NCBI GenBank assembly: GCA_022495005.1
Contig: JAGYXB010000184.1
Location: 372,001 to 436,000, forward strand
Source of the DNA: Rhyacophila brunnea
Taxonomy: Eukaryota; Arthropoda; Insecta; Trichoptera; Rhyacophilidae
DNA: 64,000 nt
Reading direction: 5' to 3'
The position numbers were made by a program, and so were the translations under genes. Shown one piece after another: positions 58,165 through 64,000 of this stretch. Each line of letters begins with the position of its first letter. Within the stretch, counting starts at the first letter, position 1. The notes under the pieces are model-generated. The model saw nothing but the letters and a program-made list of their open reading frames with translations, was not told the DNA's origin and searched no databases.

Positions 58165-61010
58165 CAATTTATGGACTATTTAATAGCTTAAAAGTCACAT
58201 AAAGAGTACATTTTTATTATTAACCCTGACATTTCATATGCATGTTGTATTTTTTCTCAACGCGCTTGATTATATTATATGAGAAGTATTTGAATGAAAG
58301 CTCTAAATATAAAAATATAACATCAGCAATGAAAAGTTGATATATTGTTTTACCAAAAATGCATAGCAGCAGTTTTCAAAGACCTCAGTCTAGACTCTAG
58401 ACAGTAAAGTTTTTAAAAATAATGTATTCTCTATTCTGGAGATAGAAACTGTCGCATGCCGCTTGACAAAACTTAGACAAAAGTTATTATAAATGTAACT
58501 ATTTAGTCAATGTAAATGATTAATTAAAAATGTAATTGTAGCTATATAAATAAATATTGGTTAAGTTAGATAGAAACAATAAATAATGAGAAGTTTTGCT
58601 CTTAGTCCTCTTGTAAAACGCTTCTTCTTCGGTTTTTGAAAAACTCAGAAAATAATCAGAATATAAGCATTTTTTCGTGCCACTTCTCTTCCAGCCTAGA
58701 ATTGGCTTCCTGAATTCCCTATATTTTTACCTAGGTTTCCTACAAAGATCGGTATCCATATCTCTGACATCTGTGGGTTATAGCCTACCCAGTTTAGTGT
58801 AAAGATTAAATTTTTAAACTTGAACATGACTTGGAAGAATTTTGCAAAAACACGTATGTGCTTTGGAGTTATATGCTTACATAGATACATCTACCAGTAA
58901 ATAAATAAACATTGTGTAAAAACTGTTGAAAGGTTACATGAATTATTTTTTCTGCATTTTTTTTGTTGTAATTTTATTGTGGCCTTTTAAAGGAACATGT
59001 TATTTGTTTCATTGATAATAGTTACGCGTGGTATTATGAAATATTATTTGTATTAAAACTTGCAAATTTACATGATGTGAACAAAACTGTCCAAACAATA
59101 TTAAGTTGGATAACAATACTTGTTTGCAGATGTGGACTAGTGTTAATTTGTAAATAAATGATAATGCACATGCAGTTAGGCGGTAAAGATATAGAAATTA
59201 ATCAATAATAAATTTGTATACGGACATAATATTTTGAGCTAAGCATACTGTACATTAAATGTCAAAACAACTTAAAACTATAGTTTTGGAGTAAATAATA
59301 AAATAATATATAGGTAATAATATGAAAAACCAAGTTCTTAAATGAACCAAGTCCACCTAAAGTAAATTTGCAGAAGGATTGATAAATTTAACTAAATAAG
59401 TATTTATAATTTTCCCTAATTGATTCCCCTTGATTATAAATAAAAACCAAAAAATGATGCATTATTTAAATATAAAATTGTGCTCTGTGAAGCTTTTTTT
59501 TGTTTTTTAATACTAAAATTAGTTTTTGTCAAAAAAAATAATTACCATAAAATGAAATATGCCTTCCAAATTTCTGGATTTGAATTTAAAAAAATCCATT
59601 TTGTGTTGAAAGAAATTGCAACCAATATGTTTCCATACTTTTTTATCTGTGCATAGCATTATTAACCCAAAAAAATTTAAACTAGACTTTGTTTATTGAA
59701 AGAAATGAAAATATATTTAATATTAAATTCTACAGGTTTTTTAGAAGGTTTGTCGATAGCTATTTCGGTTGTAACACCATTACTCAATTAATAATTTGTT
59801 TATTGAATTTAATTTGGTTTTTCGGATAAATTTAGTTCATTTTTCAACTCGAGAGAAAACGATAAATGACGAGTAGCACAGTGTGCTATGGAAAGTTGCA
59901 TGTTAGGAATAACGTTAAAATACTATAAAAGATACCAATGAATAAAGATACCTACAAAAGCAACGTAAAGTGGACATACTGCTCAACAAAATATCATCAT
60001 ACAGTGTTACCCAAGGGACACTTAATGACCTCACGAAAGCTGCTAAAGTCTGCTAGATAGACGGACTCTTAAAGTTTGATGGATGTGTGTAGTAAGTAGC
60101 AAAGGACTAGAAACTTAGAAGAGTGGAAGGAGCTAGGTGTCGCATTCATCCGGAAGTGAATTGACACCGGCTGATGACGATATAAATATAAAATGTAAAC
60201 GCTACAATACATAGTAATACAAGTAAGTAGTACTCTCTGTCACTGTTTGAATTTCAAACACGAATTCTTTTACTTCGAAATCCGTAACGAAAATATTTTT
60301 ATTTAAAGCAACTCGGGGCTGGTTGTTTTTATTTCAAAGTAGCGTCATGTTTTATGATTCGCAATATTTACAATCCAAGGTCGGTTTTATTGAACTTTTT
60401 CATGAACTAAACAGTTCGGTGTAAAAAAAAGTACCAAAAGCTTGTCACTTTGTTTCTATAGCGAAAGAAAATATTTTCCTCTGCCTTTATCAACTACACC
60501 TGCGACTTATTACGGATAAACATAAATGCATATTCTTTATGTATTTTTTTTACTGGTAGACCGTTTTTATTTTCACGGATCCAGCATGTTTTTGTGCTTT
60601 GGTAAATGGCCAATGAAAAATAATGGTTAGCGTACTCAAATACAAACAAATTTTTTTTTTAATAATTCTATAACAGTTCGTTTTTTAATTGATAGTTATA
60701 CTCTTACTGTGACTATGATACTCTTTATAATTTATAATTATTGTGTTTTACTAAAAGATACTGTTATATTAACTATAGTTAATTAAACACAGTTTATTAC
60801 TTAACCGTGACCAAATTGAATAAGTTAACGTCAAAGTAAAATAGATTTCTGTGATTTAATTTGAAAAAAAAAAAAAACATTTTAAATATATACGTACTAG
60901 ATAAAATACGACGTCAAATGAGACTTGAACCCGCATCCATTGCGTCTGAATTCAATTATCATAGCTTTATTAATTATCCAAAGGAATTCTACTGATTTCA
61001 TGCTCAAAAA

Positions 61011-61211
61011 GATTAATTAGTATAATTTCCACAGAGTGGATGTTGCATTAACAGATTTTTGTTTTTACGAGAAATAGATGTCACTGATGTCACTTGCTAA
61101 ACCTATTAGATCCATACTCTGGTATACATCATGTAAATTTATCATAAACGGGATTCAAACTCAGGACCCTCAACATTATAAACCGATGCGGTAACTATTT
61201 GGCCATCGTGG
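61011..61211 (-). mobile_element. tRNA-derived SINE, minus-strand, diverged
   Basis: The + strand reads TTTCCACAGAGTGGATG, ACGAGAAATAGATGTC, ACCTATTAGATCCATACTCTGG, GGGATTCAAACTCAGGACCC (B-box region) and TAACTATTTGGCCATCGTGGG (A-box end). The 3' GGATCGGACATGGTC end is missing or diverged. Confidence 0.75.
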
Positions 61212-61849
61212 GATAAAATGTAATTTTAATATATTTATTTATGAGAAATGTATACTATATTTTAGGAATATATTATATTTTAACAAATCTAGGTTTCACT
61301 TCGCATCGTCGGACTTTTATTTTTGGTATATATATATCTAAAGACAGTATCTTTCTGCTTATAAACTTATATATTATAATATTATACAATAATAAATGAT
61401 CATAAAAATGAGTAAAGGAATTAACTGACAGGAAGTTATTAAAAAGTCCTAAGTGTTAAAATATTTACTGTAAAATATTAGGTAGTAGATAATTAATTAT
61501 TGATATCTAAGATATTGGTTGTCTAATCCAATTGACTCAGGATAGGAATTTGTAGTTACTACAATTTATTCGACAACCTTTGAAATAAGATGACATCAAA
61601 AGAAACATATTATGAAGCTATGAAAAGAAAATTTCTACTAAGAATATATAACAATATACTTAAATTGATACAAAATAAATAATTATGATAATATTATTTA
61701 TAAGTTTGTTGAAAACATAGGCTTACTTGTATTAATTATTTCTTGCTATTAATTATTCCTTAGCTTTCGGATAAGCGATACTATTCCCGATAATTTTTGA
61801 ATTATTTGGATGTATGATGATAGTTTTACGTTGTTACAAGAATAAAATA

Positions 61850-62215
61850 AACGCAATGGTAAGGACCATAACGTGAGCTTATAATCGCGAGGTAATGATA
61901 AACTGATGCGATCGATATGATCAAGTGAATAATAATTATAAAAATGCACTAAGTGACTTGATTCGAGTGTAGAATAACGGATGTACTATGTCAAGTGAAT
62001 AAATCGTGATAATAGCAGTACCAACGTCTTGTGACGGACTCGATGAGTGGAGAGTTAGTTCATATAGTGTTCTTCTTATTTATATTAAATGCAGTACTTA
62101 TTATAATATTACCGTAGATATTGTCGTAATTCTCAATCACAACAAATACTACTGGTCTAGTTATGATTTAATAAAAAACCTACATATTAAAGTATTTCAC
62201 TATATTAATGTAGAG
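61850..62215. repeat. Host repeat, uninterrupted copy
   Basis: It corresponds to the pieces around 53030-53816 with the two MITEs absent. It contains TTATAATCGCGAGGTAATGAT, GATCGATATGATCAAGTGA, GTGACTTGATTCGAGTG, GTGACGGACTCGATGAGTGG, ATTAAATGCAGTA and CATATTAAAGTATTTCACT. This copy acts as an 'empty site' for both MITE insertions. Class unknown. Confidence 0.65.
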
Positions 62216-62353
62216 TAGTATGATTGCTACAATTATCAAAAAAATACGACATAATATTGTATTGTTTTATATATTTTGATTTTAGTTTTATAATCATGAA
62301 TTTTATTTTACTATACATGTACAGATAAATAATATTATTTTTTCTCCCCACAG

Positions 62354-62499
62354 TAAGGCCACTAACAATAGAGATATCAAAGACTATCGCGCCACTGGTG
62401 GCAGAACGACGATACACCGTCACCTGCAAATCAGCTGGATCTAGGCCAGATGCAATTATAACTTGGTACAAAGGAAAACGACAGCTGAGAAGAGCCAAG
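62354..62499 (+). CDS. Sidestep-like protein, exon D: first half of Ig3
   Basis: It is preceded by TTTTTCTCCCCACAG. It enters in phase 1 (the T from exon C plus TA makes Leu), reads LRPLTIEISKTIAPLVAERR, then YTVTCKSAGSRPDAIITWYK and GKRQLRRAK. The donor is probably AAG|GTTTGA at 62499/62500; reading on without splicing gives a stop two codons later. VTCKS.GSRP...TW.KG...L is a highly conserved Ig3 run in Sidestep-family proteins. The rest of Ig3 must lie beyond the window. The donor is weak, so the 3' limit is less certain than the others. Confidence 0.88.
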
Positions 62500-62952
62500 G
62501 TTTGATGTTATATTATTTTACAATACATTCTTATTGTGTTAGATGTTAGTTTATTCCAGATACCTCTTCACTTTTTGAGAGGTCTACTGGGATGAAGAAA
62601 GCTGATATAATTTCATGTAACACAATGTGTGGGATCCTAGTTTGACCCACGTTTTTTGCGTGTGCATTACAGAATTTTTATCGTTTTCATCCCCTATCTG
62701 ACCACATCGTCAATTGATGATAAATTTCTCAGTTTTGTTCACTTTTTATTTGATCAAAATAGAGACGTGTATGAGAAATATTTGAACGTGTTCATTTCTT
62801 GACTACACACCATATATTTTATTTTAACCGTGCCTAATCTCGTATCCAGAAATTTGTACGTATGCTGTTCGCCGTATCACACTTTATCGTGGAAAGTTGT
62901 ATCGGAAATATATGGTCGTATATACGATATACCAAGCTAAAATATGGTAAAC

Positions 62953-63184
62953 ACCTACGGTGGCCGCGCGGCTTAAGCATTGGACTATAACGCCATGGGT
63001 CCCAGGTTCGAATCCTGGGTCTGGCAAGTAAACATATTGTTTTCCAATTTGTGGGTGTCAGGGTATGGACCTAATAGGTTGAGCAAGTGGCCGACATCCA
63101 TTTCTCGTAAAAAACATAATCTGTCAATACAAACCTCTACACTGTGGAGGCCCATTTGATCCTATTAGGATCGGACATGGTCAA
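62953..63184 (+). mobile_element. tRNA-derived SINE, best-preserved full-length copy
   Basis: It has the head GGTGGCCGCGCGGCTTAAGC (A-box side), then GGGTCCCAGGTTCGAATCCTGG with an intact B box. The body is GTCTGGCAAGTA, GGACCTAATAGGTTGAGCAA, TTTCTCGTAAAA, AACCTCTACACTGTGGAGGCC (hairpin) and TTAGGATCGGACATGGTC. It is the cleanest of about nine copies and can serve as the family reference. It lies downstream of exon D, inside the next intron. Confidence 0.9.
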
Positions 63185-63805
63185 AAGAAAGAATATTATA
63201 GACCATCCAATCTCTTTGGATCGTAGGTATAGTACTGAGATAAAATTCATGTCATTCAAAGACACTATACATTGACAATGATTTTTTATATTCATTAATC
63301 GTCGTAACCTAACTTTAGGTATATAAAAAAAACAAAATGAATACAAAAATAATATCATTATTATAATAATGAAAATAATAAAAAATATACATGTATAAAA
63401 GTTATCAAGAACGGCATACATAAGTCGACTCAAATTGTACAATTCGATATACAATGAAAAACAAACGTTGTTTGGTATATCTTAAGCTGTTACAGCAATG
63501 TTGCTATTATAATAAGTGTGCTTATAACGTTCAAGTGTTTACAAAACAAACGTTGTTTCATATAGGTATCGCGTGATTACGTGAAATTTGACGACAATAA
63601 AAAGCACGGCGTCTCCCATTTCATCAATATTATATTATGTTCAAATGTATTTCTAGTCCATAACGTCAGTGTAAGCTCGTTTGCCGCTGAGATTGCGATT
63701 CTTGGGTTCCGTACATTACGATAGGACGTCGATATACTAGGAATAGAAAGACCAGCAGACAAGTATCAAGAATATTAACCCAGGGATATAACATCTTTAT
63801 ACATC
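63185..63805. other. Intronic DNA, no feature recognised
   Basis: Part of the intron after exon D. A 105-codon minus frame (63137-63454) starts in the SINE and is hydrophobic chance sequence. A more balanced patch at 63560-63780 has no known match. Confidence 0.4.
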
Positions 63806-63955
63806 TACCCCATTTCAATAAGAAAACAACTCAAAATTTACTAAGGTTTTGAGTTAATAATGCTATTCGATGTAGAAATATCTTCTCTATATTATAATTT
63901 AGCAAAAAACAGTCAAAAATCTCTGCAATGTGTTATAAAATCGAATTACACTTTC
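63806..63955. repeat. Dispersed repeat, second copy, with small hairpin
   Basis: Partner of 1118-1255, same orientation, with the same AACTCAAAATTTA...TTTTGAGTTAA hairpin followed by ATGTAGAAATATCTTCTCTAT and AAAATCGAATTA. Class unknown. Confidence 0.55.
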
Positions 63956-64000
63956 TGCGCATCTATTCTACAGACAAGACTACTTCCGGCCGCTATCTAG

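Larger units (their letters stand above)
55983..62353 (+). other. Intron C of the Sidestep-like gene (6371 bp)
   Basis: It begins GTAAGT and ends CTCCCCACAG. Content: mostly A+T-rich DNA, a small inverted repeat at 58116-58164, a possible degraded RTE tail near 60040-60190 (weak), a SINE at 61011-61211 and the uninterrupted host repeat at 61850-62215. I found no extra exon. Confidence 0.8.
43029..64000 (+). other. Sidestep-like gene, partial locus (four internal exons in window)
   Basis: Four splice-compatible exons encode consecutive Ig-domain segments on the + strand and run off the right edge of the window. The exon phases are 2 | 1, 1 | 1, 1 | 1, 1 | 0. The joined product shows end of Ig1, Ig2 and first half of Ig3 in the order and spacing of insect Sidestep proteins (single-pass cell-surface ligands for Beat receptors that guide motor axons in Drosophila). 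Introns are 4629, 7801 and 6371 bp and carry many transposable elements. Signal peptide, first half of Ig1, membrane segment and cytoplasmic tail were not seen. Confidence 0.85.

Noticed and set aside
60040..60190. Possible RTE tail on the + strand
   Set aside because: A short run (EEWKELGV-like) recalls RTE C-termini, but it is too short and broken to call.
62205..62498. 97-codon minus frame over exon D
   Set aside because: It is the reverse-strand shadow of a well-supported Ig exon.
62953..63025. Possible tRNA gene
   Set aside because: A and B boxes are present, but the segment is the head of a dispersed SINE with a conserved non-tRNA body; acceptor and anticodon stems do not fold properly by eye.

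Overview
This is a window of AT-rich, repeat-rich insect nuclear DNA. It has no compact gene layout, the exons are small with introns of 4.6 to 7.8 kb, and most of the identifiable sequence is DNA transposons, MITEs, SINEs and LINE fragments. The coding exons match the insect Sidestep family. The base composition, the abundance of TAGGTA/TACCTA strings and the dense hAT/MITE content suggest a hemipteran, possibly an aphid relative. That species-level guess is an inference.

Only one gene is well supported. It is on the + strand in the right third of the window and encodes an immunoglobulin-superfamily, Sidestep-like cell-surface protein. Four internal exons (43029-43237, 47867-47977, 55779-55982, 62354-62499) join with compatible phases at canonical GT/AG sites. 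They encode the end of Ig1, all of Ig2 and the first half of Ig3. The signal-peptide exon, the first half of Ig1 and everything after mid-Ig3 (remaining Ig domains, membrane segment, tail) were not found and probably lie outside the window or in exons I could not recognise. In Drosophila, Sidestep-family proteins are ligands for Beaten-path receptors in axon guidance and synaptic partner choice.

The left two thirds (1-43028) hold no gene I can support. They contain a tRNA-derived SINE family (about nine copies over the whole window), hAT-type elements with 8-bp target duplications, a TTAA-bounded MITE family (four copies), a foldback family whose arms carry a tRNA-like segment, two Helitron-like elements with internal tandem arrays, RTE-type and Jockey-type LINE remnants, and several unclassified inverted-repeat elements. 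One hAT-like MITE sits inside a SINE with a perfect 8-bp duplication.

The introns of the Sidestep-like gene carry the same kinds of elements: two hAT elements with perfect duplications, a 309-bp near-perfect hairpin, and a composite in which two TTAA-type MITEs in opposite orientation sit inside a third repeat. Several GC-richer blocks remain unexplained (17380-17640, 20313-20690, 30440-30745, 33860-34280, 43430-44100, 50760-51070). They could be conserved regulatory DNA or unrecognised old repeats. I found no rRNA, intact cellular tRNA, CRISPR array, operon or clearly new gene system.
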